Of a stretch of DNA of 64,000 nt, positions 1 through 8,295 are shown piece after piece. Location of the stretch: the NCBI RefSeq assembly GCF_003058325.1, contig NZ_CP028843.1:2018001-2082000 (forward strand), read 5' to 3'. The notes below the pieces were generated by a model. It made no database searches. It saw only the letters and a program-made list of their open reading frames with translations, and was not told where the DNA came from. Positions within the stretch are counted from its first letter, which is position 1, and every line of letters starts with the position of its first letter. The translations under genes and the position numbers were made by a program. This stretch comes from Methylobacterium currus. GTDB lineage: Bacteria; Pseudomonadota; Alphaproteobacteria; Rhizobiales; Beijerinckiaceae.

Positions 1-287
1 GTGTCGTCGAGGGCGGCGGCGACCGGGTGCGCCCGCACGTCGCCCCGCGCCTCGCCCTGGAGCGCGTCGCGCCACCATTGCAGGCGCAATTCGCCGGGCA
101 TCGGGCTCGACACGGCGTCGCGCACCCGCGCCACCTCCAGGCTGAAGGCGGCGAGCGCGAGGAGATGCGGGCGTGTCTCCGCCGGAGCGTAGAGGCTGGC
201 ATACCAGCGGTCCGGGTCGCCCTCGCGCACCAGGGCCTCGCAATGGGCGTAGGCCCAGGCCGGATCCCGCGTCTCGGGCTGGCTCAT
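1..287 (-). CDS. Squalene/phytoene synthase family protein (partial, 3' end outside window)
   Basis: Only the first 95 or so residues are present. The protein begins MSQPETRDPAWAYAHCEAL and continues with DRWYASLYAP and LRLQWWRDAL, which match the N-terminal part of squalene/phytoene synthase-like proteins; the asparate-rich catalytic segments would lie outside the window. The ATG at 287 is 10 bases after the stop of the upstream Mth938-like gene, so it is probably the distal member of the secD-secF transcript. In Rhizobiales such proteins often sit next to secDF and are not necessarily carotenoid enzymes. The assignment rests on the N-terminal segment alone. Confidence 0.7.
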   Translation of the reverse strand, partial: MSQPETRDPAWAYAHCEALVREGDPDRWYASLYAPAETRPHLLALAAFSLEVARVRDAVSSPMPGELRLQWWRDALQGEARGDVRAHPVAAALDD

Positions 288-297
288 CGGATCCGGC

Positions 298-687
298 TCA
301 CGACACCGCGATCAGGGCGGCCGCGACCTTGCGGTTCTCGGCCATCAGGATGTTGTAGGTCCGGGCCGCGGCGCCGGTCTGCATCACGTCGAGGCCGATG
401 CCGGAGTCCTTCAGGAACCGGCGCAAGGAATCGGGCACGAACACGATCTCAAGCCCCGTGCCGAGGAGGAGAAGGTCGATCTCTCCGGCCTCGGCCACAA
501 GGGATCCCAGGCTCTCGGGCGTGATCCCGGCCGGCTCGGTCACGTCCCAGGCGTGCACGCCGGAGGGCAGCGCCAGGATCGAGCCGCGATGCGACATCTC
601 GGCGAAGCGAAACCCCCCGCCGCCATAGGCGTCGATCGGGTGACGGCCCGGGACGAAGCCGTCGTGCTGGCGTTCGGGAGGCGCCAC
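298..687 (-). CDS. Mth938-like domain protein (DUF498 family)
   Basis: A 129-residue protein of the Mth938/NDUFAF3-like fold. Diagnostic stretches are YGGGGFRF near the N-terminus, GSILALPSGVHAWDV, and LLLGTG followed by IVFVPDSLRRFLKDSGIGLDVM in the C-terminal half. The start is a GTG whose G is the last base of the secF stop (TAGTG), so it is translationally coupled to secF. Bacterial members have no settled biochemical role; the human relative is a complex I assembly factor. The constant position beside secDF suggests a membrane or export-related function, but that is inference. Confidence 0.85.
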   Translation of the reverse strand: MAPPERQHDGFVPGRHPIDAYGGGGFRFAEMSHRGSILALPSGVHAWDVTEPAGITPESLGSLVAEAGEIDLLLLGTGLEIVFVPDSLRRFLKDSGIGLDVMQTGAAARTYNILMAENRKVAAALIAVS

Positions 688-1634
688 TACTCGGCCGCCT
701 GCGGCAGGGTGGAGGTGTCGCGGGCCTGCGAACGGGTCCCGCCGGCCTGCAGCCCGATATAGATCAGGAACGGGGTCGAGACGAAGATCGCCGAATAGGT
801 GCAGATCACCACGCCGGCCAGCATCACCACCGAGAAGCCCTTGATCGCCTCGCCGCCGAACAGCACCAGGGCCAGCAGCGACAGGGCGGTTGACATCGCG
901 GTCATCACCGTGCGCGACATGGTCGAGTTGATCGACAGGTTGAGCAATTGCTCGGTCGGCATGGTCTTGTAGCGCCGCATCAGCTCGCGGGTGCGGTCGA
1001 ACACCACCACCGTCTCGTTCAGCGAGTAGCCCACGATGGTGAGGATCGCGGCGATCGAGGTCATGTTGAACTCGATCCGGGTGATCACGAACAATCCGAC
1101 CGTGATGACGATGTCGTGCAGGGTGCCGACGATGGCGCCCAGCGCCAGTTCGCGCTCGAACCGGAACCACAGGTAGAGCAGCACCGCCACGACCGACAAA
1201 ACGACGCCGATCGTGCCCGACTGGACCAGCTCGCCCGAGACGCGGGGGCCGACGGTCTCGACGCGGTCGAAGGCGTAATCCTTGTCGAAGGCGGCGTGAG
1301 CCTTCTGCATCACCAGGGTCTGGCCGGTCTCGCCGCCGGCCTGAAGCGGGAAGCGCACCGAGATCGAGCCCTGGCCGAGCTCCTGCACCTCGGTCTCGCC
1401 GAAGCCGAACTCGTTGGCGGTGTGGCGCACCGAGCCGACATCCGACGTCACGCCCGGCTTCGGCCGCAGCTCGACCAGGGTGCCGCCCTTGAAATCGATG
1501 CCGAAATTGAGCCCGATCTGCAGGAACAGCACCACCGTGGCGACCGAGATGAACGCCGAGAGCGGGAAGCTGAGGCGCCGCAGGCGCATGAAGTCGAAAT
1601 GGGATTCGTCGGGCCAGAGGCGGAGGAGGCGCAT
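687..1634 (-). CDS. secF: Protein translocase subunit SecF
   Basis: About 315 residues. SecF pairs with SecD in the inner membrane and uses the proton gradient to help pull exported proteins through SecYEG. The sequence shows an N-terminal membrane segment, the family hallmark GIDFKGGT just after it, a periplasmic domain to about residue 130, then five more hydrophobic segments including ALGAIVGTLHDIVI and GYSLNETVVVFDR. The start chosen is the ATG at 1634 (MRLLRLWPDESHFDF); a GTG ten codons upstream is possible. It lies directly downstream of secD as a separate gene and overlaps the next gene by one base. Confidence 0.95.
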   Translation of the reverse strand: MRLLRLWPDESHFDFMRLRRLSFPLSAFISVATVVLFLQIGLNFGIDFKGGTLVELRPKPGVTSDVGSVRHTANEFGFGETEVQELGQGSISVRFPLQAGGETGQTLVMQKAHAAFDKDYAFDRVETVGPRVSGELVQSGTIGVVLSVVAVLLYLWFRFERELALGAIVGTLHDIVITVGLFVITRIEFNMTSIAAILTIVGYSLNETVVVFDRTRELMRRYKTMPTEQLLNLSINSTMSRTVMTAMSTALSLLALVLFGGEAIKGFSVVMLAGVVICTYSAIFVSTPFLIYIGLQAGGTRSQARDTSTLPQAAE

Positions 1635-1719
1635 CGTCGGTCTCGAAAAGGTGTGTCGGCGCACCCGATCGGGCGCAGCGCGGATGCGGACGGCCTCAGG
1701 GCCGGCCGCGGAAAGCCGG

Positions 1720-3327
1720 TCAGATCGGCAGGGTCTTGGGCCGCAGGCGCTGGTACCACAGGGCGATCATCATCCGGGTCAGGGTCACGGCGGTGATGAC
1801 CGTAGTCATGATGCCGAGGATGAACACCACCGCGAAGCCGCGGACCGGCCCCGAGCCAAGGAAGAACAGGATCACCGCGGCGATGGCCATGGTGGAATTG
1901 GAATCCACGATGGTCGCGAAGGCGCGGTCGAAGCCGGCCTGGAGAGCCGAGGGGATCGAGCGGCCGGCCCGCACCTCCTCGCGCACGCGCTCGTAGATCA
2001 GCACGTTGGAATCGACCGCGGTGCCGATGGTGAGCACGATGCCGGCGATGCCCGGGAGCGTCATGGTGGCTTCCAGGACCGACATCAGGCCGAGGATCAG
2101 GCCGACATGGACGAGGAGCGCGATGTTGGCGAAGAGGCCGAACACCCCATAAGCCGCGAACATCAGCACCACGACGAGGATCGTGGCCACGATGGTGGCG
2201 GTCTTGCCGGCCTCGATCGAGTCGCGGCCGAGGCCCGGGCCGACGGTGCGGCGCTCGATCACGGTCAGCTTGGCCGGCAGGGCGCCGGCGCGCAGCAGCA
2301 CCGAGAGGTCGTTGGCCTGCTGCACCGTGAACCGGCCCGAGATCTGGCCCTGGCCGCCGGTGATCGGCTGCAGGATGCGGGGCGCCGACACGACCTCGTT
2401 GTCGAGGACGATCGCCATGGCGCGGCCGACATTCTCGCTCGTCGCCTGGCCGAACTTCTGGGCGCCGCGCAGGTTGAACTTGAAGTTGACGATCGGCTCG
2501 TTCGACTTCTGATCGAATCCCGGCTGAGCATCGGTGAGGTCGGCGCCGTCGGCCATCACCCGGCGCTCCACCGGCACGCGCTGGCCGTTGGCATCCTTGG
2601 AGGGCAGCATGTCGACGTCGCCCGCGGCACTGTCGGCGAGCATGCGGAATTCGAGCTTGGCGGTCTTGCCGAGCTGCTCCTCCAGGCGGGCCGGGTCCTG
2701 CAAGCCCGGCACCTGGACCAGGATGCGGTCGGCGCCCTGCTGCTGGATCGACGGCTCGGTGGTGCCGCCGAGGTCGACACGCTTGCGCACCACCTCGATC
2801 GCCTGGGCGACCGCGCGGCGCACCCGGGCATTGAAGCCCGCATCCGTGAAGGTGAGCTGGATCAGGCCGTTCGGCTCCTCGCGCACGTCCAGGGTGCGGG
2901 CGCCGGTCTGGCCGAGGGTCGCATCGGTGACGGGCTGCGACAATCCTTGCAGCTTCGGCATCGCCTTGGCGCGGTTGGCGGCGTCACTGACGCGCAGCTG
3001 CACGCCGCGCGGCTGCAGCTGGATGCCGCCATCGGCCTGCACGCCGGCCTCGCGCAGGGCCTGACGCACGTCGTCGCGCAACCCTTGCGCCATGGTGCGG
3101 CCGAGGTCGTTGCGGTCGACCTCAAGCACGATCTGCGAGCCGCCCTGAAGGTCGAGGCCGAGCACGATGGCGCGGGTCGGCACGATCCAGGTCGGGAACC
3201 AGGACGGCAGCGAGGCGATGAAGCCCTTGCGCTGCTCGGCCGAGAAGAAGCTCGGCACGGCGAGCATCAGGCCGATCAGGATCACGGCGAGCGTCGCGAC
3301 GGCCTTCGTGGTGGAGATACGGAGCAT
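1720..3327 (-). CDS. secD: Protein translocase subunit SecD
   Basis: A 535-residue inner-membrane protein, the partner of SecF in the SecDF-YajC holotranslocon accessory complex. It begins MLRISTTKAVATLAVILIG, a first membrane segment, followed by the periplasmic P1 region with the SecD hallmark GLDLQGGSQIVLEV near residue 55. A large periplasmic part runs to about residue 350. Five C-terminal membrane segments follow, with the conserved GTAVDSNVLIYERVREE motif. Length fits alphaproteobacterial SecD. It is upstream of secF with an 85-base gap, and downstream of yajC. Confidence 0.96.
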   Translation of the reverse strand: MLRISTTKAVATLAVILIGLMLAVPSFFSAEQRKGFIASLPSWFPTWIVPTRAIVLGLDLQGGSQIVLEVDRNDLGRTMAQGLRDDVRQALREAGVQADGGIQLQPRGVQLRVSDAANRAKAMPKLQGLSQPVTDATLGQTGARTLDVREEPNGLIQLTFTDAGFNARVRRAVAQAIEVVRKRVDLGGTTEPSIQQQGADRILVQVPGLQDPARLEEQLGKTAKLEFRMLADSAAGDVDMLPSKDANGQRVPVERRVMADGADLTDAQPGFDQKSNEPIVNFKFNLRGAQKFGQATSENVGRAMAIVLDNEVVSAPRILQPITGGQGQISGRFTVQQANDLSVLLRAGALPAKLTVIERRTVGPGLGRDSIEAGKTATIVATILVVVLMFAAYGVFGLFANIALLVHVGLILGLMSVLEATMTLPGIAGIVLTIGTAVDSNVLIYERVREEVRAGRSIPSALQAGFDRAFATIVDSNSTMAIAAVILFFLGSGPVRGFAVVFILGIMTTVITAVTLTRMMIALWYQRLRPKTLPI

Positions 3328-3418
3328 CCGCGGCGTTCCAACCGGTCCTTGAGGTGTGCGTCAGATAGGGCGGCCCCGGCGGTTTTGCTCAGGGCCGGCC
3401 CTCGCGTCGGGGATCCGC

Positions 3419-3748
3419 TCAGGCGGCCTTGACCGGCTCGCCCTTGGCCCGGACCTCGGCGATCATGGTGCGGACCACCTTGACCTGCACGTTCGGGGCG
3501 ATCTCGACCTCGATCTCCGGGGCCTCGGTCACCTTGGCGACACGGCCGACGATACCGCCGGTGGTCACCACCGTGTCGCCGCGGCGCACGTTCTTGACCA
3601 TGTCCTGGTGCTCCTTGGCGCGGCGCTGCTGCGGGCGCAGGATCAGGAAGTACATGATCACGAAGATCAGGATGAAGGGGACGACCTGCACGAGGATGTC
3701 CGTGCCGCCGGTCGCCCCGGCTCCCTGCGCGAAGGCGGGCGTGATCAC
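3419..3748 (-). CDS. yajC: Preprotein translocase subunit YajC
   Basis: A 109-residue single-pass membrane protein that joins SecDF. The sequence begins VITPAFAQGAG, has a membrane segment VVPFILIFVIMYFLILRP, then the conserved RPQQRRAKEHQDM and GDTVVTTGGIVGRVAKV of the YajC family. The start is the GTG at 3748, preceded by GGGAG, and gives the usual family length; a longer reading to 3829 would add 27 residues with no family support. It is the first gene of the leftward yajC-secD-secF run, divergent from the DUF815 ATPase gene at 3962. Confidence 0.92.
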   Translation of the reverse strand: MITPAFAQGAGATGGTDILVQVVPFILIFVIMYFLILRPQQRRAKEHQDMVKNVRRGDTVVTTGGIVGRVAKVTEAPEIEVEIAPNVQVKVVRTMIAEVRAKGEPVKAA

Positions 3749-3961
3749 TCTCGAGGTCTCCCGAAACAAGACGAAATCGGGCCGCGCGGGTCCCCGCCGG
3801 CCTTGCAAAAGCGCGCGGACTATAGCCACCGACGACCCGAAAGCAACGGCGGGGTGTGGGGCATCCCCGGCCGATCCGGGCGGGTTTTCGTTCGCGCTGC
3901 CTTGGGATTAAGAGGTGCCGGCCGCACGTCCGCCCCTGCGCAAGGAGCCCGTTCACCCGCG

Positions 3962-4873
3962 ATGACCGACCCGACCAGCCCTCCCCGTCCTGCGTCCGAC
4001 CTGCCCGAGTCCGACCTGCTCCCGGTGCTGCTGCGCATCGCCGCGGCCCTGGAGCGCGCCGCCCCGCCGGCCCGTCCCGCCCCCGACTTCGCGGCGGCCG
4101 ACGCCTTCGTGTGGCAGCCGGAAGGCCGGCTCCAGCCGGTGCCGCGGGTCAACCGGGTCGAGATGGGGCTGTTGCGCGGCATCGACCGGATGCGCGACAT
4201 CCTGTTCGACAACACCGAGCGCTTCGCCCGCGGCCTGCCGGCGAACAACGCCCTGCTATGGGGCGCCCGCGGCATGGGCAAGTCGTCGCTCGTCAAGGCC
4301 GTGCACGCCGAGATCAACGCCAAGACCGACGGTCGGGGCGGGCCTAAGCGTCCGCTGAAGCTCGTCGAGATCCACCGCGAGGACATCGAGGGCCTGCCCG
4401 CCCTGATGGGATGGCTGCGGCCCGACCCGCACCGTTTCGTGGTGTTCTGCGACGACCTGTCGTTCGACGCCGAGGACACCTCGTACAAGTCGCTGAAGGC
4501 GGCGCTCGACGGCGGCATCGAGGGCCGGCCCGACAACGTCATCTTCTACGCGACCTCGAACCGGCGCCACCTCCTGCCCCGCGACATGATGGAGAACGAG
4601 CGCTCGACGGCGATCAATCCCGGCGAGGCGATCGAGGAGAAGGTCTCGCTCTCGGACCGGTTCGGCCTCTGGCTCGGCTTCCACAAGTGCAGCCAGGACG
4701 AGTACCTGGCGATGGTCGACGCCTACGTGGCGCGCTACGATCTGAAGGTCGAGCCGGAGCGGCTGCGGGCCGAGGCGCTGGAATGGTCGACCACCCGCGG
4801 GGCGCGGTCGGGCCGTACGGCGTTCCAGTATATCCAGGATCTCGCGGGGCGGCTGGGGCAGCGGCTGGATTAG
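3962..4873 (+). CDS. DUF815-family AAA ATPase
   Basis: A 303-residue ATP-binding protein of the DUF815 family. The Walker A loop is WGARGMGKSSLVKA near residue 100, the Walker B segment is FVVFCDDLSF, and IFYATSNRRHLLPRDM is the conserved sensor region; the C-terminal part has RTAFQYIQDLA. The start is the ATG at 3962; the same frame is open further upstream but without family similarity. These ATPases are widespread in Proteobacteria and their role is not established. It is divergent from yajC and stands alone. Confidence 0.9.
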   Translation: MTDPTSPPRPASDLPESDLLPVLLRIAAALERAAPPARPAPDFAAADAFVWQPEGRLQPVPRVNRVEMGLLRGIDRMRDILFDNTERFARGLPANNALLWGARGMGKSSLVKAVHAEINAKTDGRGGPKRPLKLVEIHREDIEGLPALMGWLRPDPHRFVVFCDDLSFDAEDTSYKSLKAALDGGIEGRPDNVIFYATSNRRHLLPRDMMENERSTAINPGEAIEEKVSLSDRFGLWLGFHKCSQDEYLAMVDAYVARYDLKVEPERLRAEALEWSTTRGARSGRTAFQYIQDLAGRLGQRLD

Positions 4874-4904
4874 CGCTGTCCGATTTTCCCCGATCGATTC
4901 TGAT

Positions 4905-4936
4905 ACCCGCCCCGTCATGCACCCGCCCCGTCATGC
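4905..4936. repeat. Perfect tandem duplication of a 16-base unit
   Basis: The 16-base unit ACCCGCCCCGTCATGC occurs twice with no gap, at 4905-4920 and 4921-4936. The second copy runs into the hairpin at 4930-4968. It lies in the convergent gap between the DUF815 ATPase and the LytM lipoprotein gene. Confidence 0.85.
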
Positions 4937-4968
4937 CGGGCTCGACGCAGCCGAGAACCCGTGATGAC
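4930..4968. repeat. REP-like imperfect palindrome between convergent genes
   Basis: The segment starts with GTCATGCCGGGCTCG and ends with CGAGAACCCGTGATGAC, so GTCA pairs with TGAC and CGGGCTCG with CGAG-ACCCG around a short loop. It lies between two genes that converge and may act as a bidirectional terminator or be a scattered extragenic repeat. The hairpin at 18022-18058 begins with a similar GTCATTCCGGGCTC. Confidence 0.55.
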
Positions 4969-5071
4969 ACGGCGGGTTGCACCACCGTCGGGGTGGAAGA
5001 CGGCCTTCCCGACCGACGCGACGAAGGCGGGACGCTCGCGCGCCCCGCCTCCCCTCACGAACTCATCGCAC

Positions 5072-6664
5072 TCAATTGCTCGCCAGGTGCGGCACCGGAT
5101 CGACCGGGGTGGCGCCCTTGCGGATCTCGAAGTGGAGCTGCGGCGAGGTGACGTTGCCCGATGCGCCGGACTTCGCGATGGTCTGGCCGCGCTTCACCTT
5201 CTCGCCGGGCCGCACGTCGATCTCGCCGTTATGGGCGTAGGCCGAGACGTAGCCGTTGGCGTGGCGCACCAGGACGAGCTTGCCGTAGCCCTTCACGTCG
5301 CTGCCGGCATAGGCGACCGTGCCCTCCTCGGCGGCCTTCACCGGGGTGCCCTCGGGCACCGCGATGTTGATGCCCTCGTTGCCGCTCGAGCCGTAGCCCG
5401 AGATCACCCGGCCGCGGGCGGGCCAGCGGAAGCTGGATTGCGGATCGGGCGCGGGCGCCGCCGGGGCGACGGCCGGAGCCGGGGCCGGCTCGGGCGCCTT
5501 CTCGGGCAGGGACGCGACCTTCACCGGCTTGACCGGCTCGGGCTTCGGCGCGGGCGCCGGCTTCACCTCGGCGACCTTCTTGACCTCGGGCTTCGGTGCC
5601 TCGGCCTGCTTCGGCTCCGGCTTCTTCACCTCGACCTTGGCCTCGGCCTTCTTCGGCTCGACCTTCTTCACCTCTACGGCCTTGGGCTCGGGCCTGGGGG
5701 CCTCGGCGACCTTCTTCGGCTCGGGCTTCTTCTCGGGCGCCTTGGCGACGGCCTTCGGCTCGGGACGCTGCGGCTTGGCCGCGACCGTCTCCTCCTCGTC
5801 GTCGTCCTGGCGGCGCGCGGCGACCTTGGCGACGGCCTTCTCCGGCTTGGCGGCGACCTTCGGATCCGGCCGCTGCGGCTTCGCGGCGACCTTCCCCTCG
5901 TCCTCCTCGCGGGGTTCGGGCTTGCGGTGGTTCAGCTTGGCGGCGCGCTCCGCGGCGGCGGGCGCCACCGGCTTGGCCTCGGCCTGGCCGGGGCGGGCAT
6001 GGACCTTGCGGACCGCCTCCGGCTCCGGTTCCGGCTCGCGGCGCGCGGGCTCGCGGCGGACCGGCTCGGGACGGGGCGCCGCCTCGGCGACCCGGCGCAC
6101 CGGCTCGGCAGGGCGGGTTTCCGCCACCGGCACCCGCGGCGCCGGCGCGGCCGGCACCGCCCGGGCGCTCATCGCGGGAGCGCCGCCGGCATGGTAGACC
6201 GGGATCACGATCTGGCGGCCGGCGGTGACCTGCGCGGCGCTCGACAGGCCGTTGGCCTGGAGGATCGCCGCGGACGGCACGCCGAAGCGGGTCGACATCT
6301 GGCTGAGGCTGTCATTGGGGCCCACCGTGATGGTGGTGCCGCCTGCGGCCGACCAGCCGGCCGGGCCGCCGGTCACCGGGGCCGCGGCGGCGACGCGCGG
6401 CGTCTGCACCGGGGCGGAAGCCTGACGGTTCGACAGCGGCGCGGCACCTAGCGGGGCCGAGAGGGGCCGCGACTGGATCGGGGTCGAGCGCACCGCCGGC
6501 GCCACCGCCCCGCCCTCCGGCAGGCTGCCGGTGGCGCCCGGATCCCCACTCGCACTTGATGAGAACGGGTTCGAGAACGGGTCGAGCCGCACCGCATCGG
6601 TGCTGCAGGCCGCCGAAGCGCCCCCGATCAGCCCGATGAGGGCGAAGCGCGACAGCGCCCGCAT
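5072..6664 (-). CDS. LysM and LytM (M23-like) domain lipoprotein, NlpD/EnvC-type
   Basis: About 530 residues. The N-terminus MRALSRFALIGLIGGASAAC is a lipoprotein signal with the lipobox cysteine at residue 20, so the protein is lipid-anchored. A LysM domain (ITVGPNDSLSQMSTRFGV) lies around residues 125-170. It is followed by a long Lys/Pro/Glu/Ala-rich linker, then a LytM domain from about residue 400 (FRWPARGRVISGYG to the end). In the LytM domain the first zinc ligand is missing: GNEGINIAV stands where active peptidases have HxGxD. AYAHN and LHFEIR are kept. That pattern is typical of amidase activators such as NlpD and EnvC. The start at 6664 was chosen for the signal peptide. Confidence 0.88.
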   Translation of the reverse strand: MRALSRFALIGLIGGASAACSTDAVRLDPFSNPFSSSASGDPGATGSLPEGGAVAPAVRSTPIQSRPLSAPLGAAPLSNRQASAPVQTPRVAAAAPVTGGPAGWSAAGGTTITVGPNDSLSQMSTRFGVPSAAILQANGLSSAAQVTAGRQIVIPVYHAGGAPAMSARAVPAAPAPRVPVAETRPAEPVRRVAEAAPRPEPVRREPARREPEPEPEAVRKVHARPGQAEAKPVAPAAAERAAKLNHRKPEPREEDEGKVAAKPQRPDPKVAAKPEKAVAKVAARRQDDDEEETVAAKPQRPEPKAVAKAPEKKPEPKKVAEAPRPEPKAVEVKKVEPKKAEAKVEVKKPEPKQAEAPKPEVKKVAEVKPAPAPKPEPVKPVKVASLPEKAPEPAPAPAVAPAAPAPDPQSSFRWPARGRVISGYGSSGNEGINIAVPEGTPVKAAEEGTVAYAGSDVKGYGKLVLVRHANGYVSAYAHNGEIDVRPGEKVKRGQTIAKSGASGNVTSPQLHFEIRKGATPVDPVPHLASN

Positions 6665-6844
6665 CCCCTTGCCTGTCCCGCGATCCGGCATCGACGCACC
6701 CGTACATCCACGCAACCGTATGATGCGGATTCAAAGCGGATTCAGGTTAAGCTTCCGTTGCAAGGCGGGCGGGAGCCTTCACTCTGAGGACCGGATTCCG
6801 GCATAGGCGGGTTGGAGAGGCGGGTGGCCGGAGGGCAGAACCGG

Positions 6845-7537
6845 CTACAGGATTCCCGCGAGGCCGGGCGTCAGCGGGCCGATGCGCAGGGGCGTCTCCC
6901 GCACCTGCCGCCATGGGCCGTCGGCTTCCTGGGCGATGGCGACGAGGCGGGGCCCGGCTTGGGTGCCGAGCGCCCCGACGAGGCGGCCGCCCGGGTTCAG
7001 GCGGTCGACGAGGGCCGGAGGCAGGTCGCGCAAGCGGCCGTTGACCAGGATGCGGTCGAAGGTGCCCACCTCCTCCGGCGGGGCGCAGCCGTCGGCGAGG
7101 CCGACCATCGCGCCGCCGAAGCCCAGCGCGTCGAGGCGCGAGCGGGCATTGCGGGCAAGCGTCGCGTAGCGCTCCAGGCTGACCACCTCGGCGGCCCCCA
7201 AGCGCAGCAGCAGGGCCGTGGCATACCCTGAGCCGGTGCCGACCTCGAGGACGCGCGCGCCTTGCGGGTTGAGCGCCGCCAGCATCGTGGCGATGACGCT
7301 CGGCGCCGTCATGGTCTGGCCGCAGGGCAGCGGCAGGGCGAGGTCGCGGCGGGCGAGATCGCGGAAGGCGAGCGGCGCGAAGGCCTCCCGCGGCACCCGC
7401 TCCATCGCGCCCAGCACCGCGGCGTCGCGCACGCCGCGGGCGCGCAGGCCCAGCACGAAGGCCGCGGTCTCGACCGCGCCGGACGCCGCCTCGGCGGGGT
7501 CCTGTCCGGACTCGTCCGGCGCGCCGTCCTCACTCAC
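6845..7537 (-). CDS. pcm: Protein-L-isoaspartate O-methyltransferase
   Basis: A 230-residue SAM-dependent methyltransferase that repairs isoaspartyl residues in aged proteins. The substrate-side motif CGQTMTAPSVIATML is near residue 70, SAM motif I is VLEVGTGSGYATALLL, and FDRILVNGRL follows as the post-motif region. The C-terminal RLVGALG strand is also present. It starts with a GTG overlapping the surE stop by three bases, which matches the conserved surE-pcm coupling across Proteobacteria. The first 40 residues are poorly conserved. Confidence 0.9.
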   Translation of the reverse strand: MSEDGAPDESGQDPAEAASGAVETAAFVLGLRARGVRDAAVLGAMERVPREAFAPLAFRDLARRDLALPLPCGQTMTAPSVIATMLAALNPQGARVLEVGTGSGYATALLLRLGAAEVVSLERYATLARNARSRLDALGFGGAMVGLADGCAPPEEVGTFDRILVNGRLRDLPPALVDRLNPGGRLVGALGTQAGPRLVAIAQEADGPWRQVRETPLRIGPLTPGLAGIL

Positions 7538-8295
7538 GCGAGGGCCTGGGCGAAGCGCGTCAGCGTCGGCTCGTCGGTGAGGTCGAGGCGCAGGGGCGTG
7601 ACCGAGATATGGCCGTCGGCGATCGCCTTCAGGTCGGTGCCGTGGCCCGGCTCGAACCGCGCCTTGGCGAAAGCGAGCCAGAAATACGGGTTGCCGCGGC
7701 CGTCGACCCGCTCGTCGATGGAGAGCAGCGCCTGGTTGCGCACGCCCTGCGCCGCCACCGCGATGCCGCGCACGTCGTCGGGCTCCCGATCCGGAAAATT
7801 GACGTTGACCAGGATGCCAGGCTCGATCCCGGCCTCCAGGATGCGCCGGACCACCGAGGCGCCGTGCCGGGCCGCCGTGTGCCACTTCACGTTGGTCCGC
7901 CCGCCGGCGCCGTAGGCCTGGCTCAGCGCGATCGCCTTCACGCCGAGGATCGTCGCCTCCATGGCGCCCGCGATGGTGCCCGAATAGGTCACGTCCTCGG
8001 CGACGTTCTGGCCGCGGTTGACGCCCGAGAGCACGAGATCGGGCCCGTGCTCCTTCAGGATGTGGCGGATGCCCATGATGATGCAGTCGGAGGGCGTGCC
8101 CTTGACCGCATAGCGCTTCTCGCCGGCCTGGCGCAGGCGCAGGGGATCGTTGAGCGACAGCGAATGCGACACGCCGCTCTGGTCGGTCTCGGGCGCCACG
8201 ATCCAGACGTCGTCCGAGAGTTGCCCAGCGATCTCCTCCAGGCAGCGCAGGCCCGGCGCGTGGATGCCGTCGTCGTTGGTGACGAGAATGCGCAT
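7534..8295 (-). CDS. surE: 5'/3'-nucleotidase SurE
   Basis: A 253-residue metal-dependent phosphatase acting on nucleoside monophosphates in stationary phase. The N-terminal [15 protein letters not shown] carries the paired metal-binding aspartates D8 and D9. VAPETDQSGVSHSLSL contains the serine ligand, and LVLSGVNRGQNVAEDVTYSGT carries the asparagine ligand. The ATG shares its A with the serS stop (TGATG), and pcm starts on its own stop, so serS-surE-pcm are co-translated. Confidence 0.96.
   Translation of the reverse strand: MRILVTNDDGIHAPGLRCLEEIAGQLSDDVWIVAPETDQSGVSHSLSLNDPLRLRQAGEKRYAVKGTPSDCIIMGIRHILKEHGPDLVLSGVNRGQNVAEDVTYSGTIAGAMEATILGVKAIALSQAYGAGGRTNVKWHTAARHGASVVRRILEAGIEPGILVNVNFPDREPDDVRGIAVAAQGVRNQALLSIDERVDGRGNPYFWLAFAKARFEPGHGTDLKAIADGHISVTPLRLDLTDEPTLTRFAQALA

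Noticed and set aside
1414..3432. A 672-residue plus-strand frame opposite secD
   Set aside because: Composition is that of an antisense shadow and secD is certain on the other strand.
4961..6451. A leucine/glycine-rich plus-strand frame opposite the LytM lipoprotein
   Set aside because: It mirrors the KPE repeat linker of the real gene; repeats on one strand create repetitive frames on the other.
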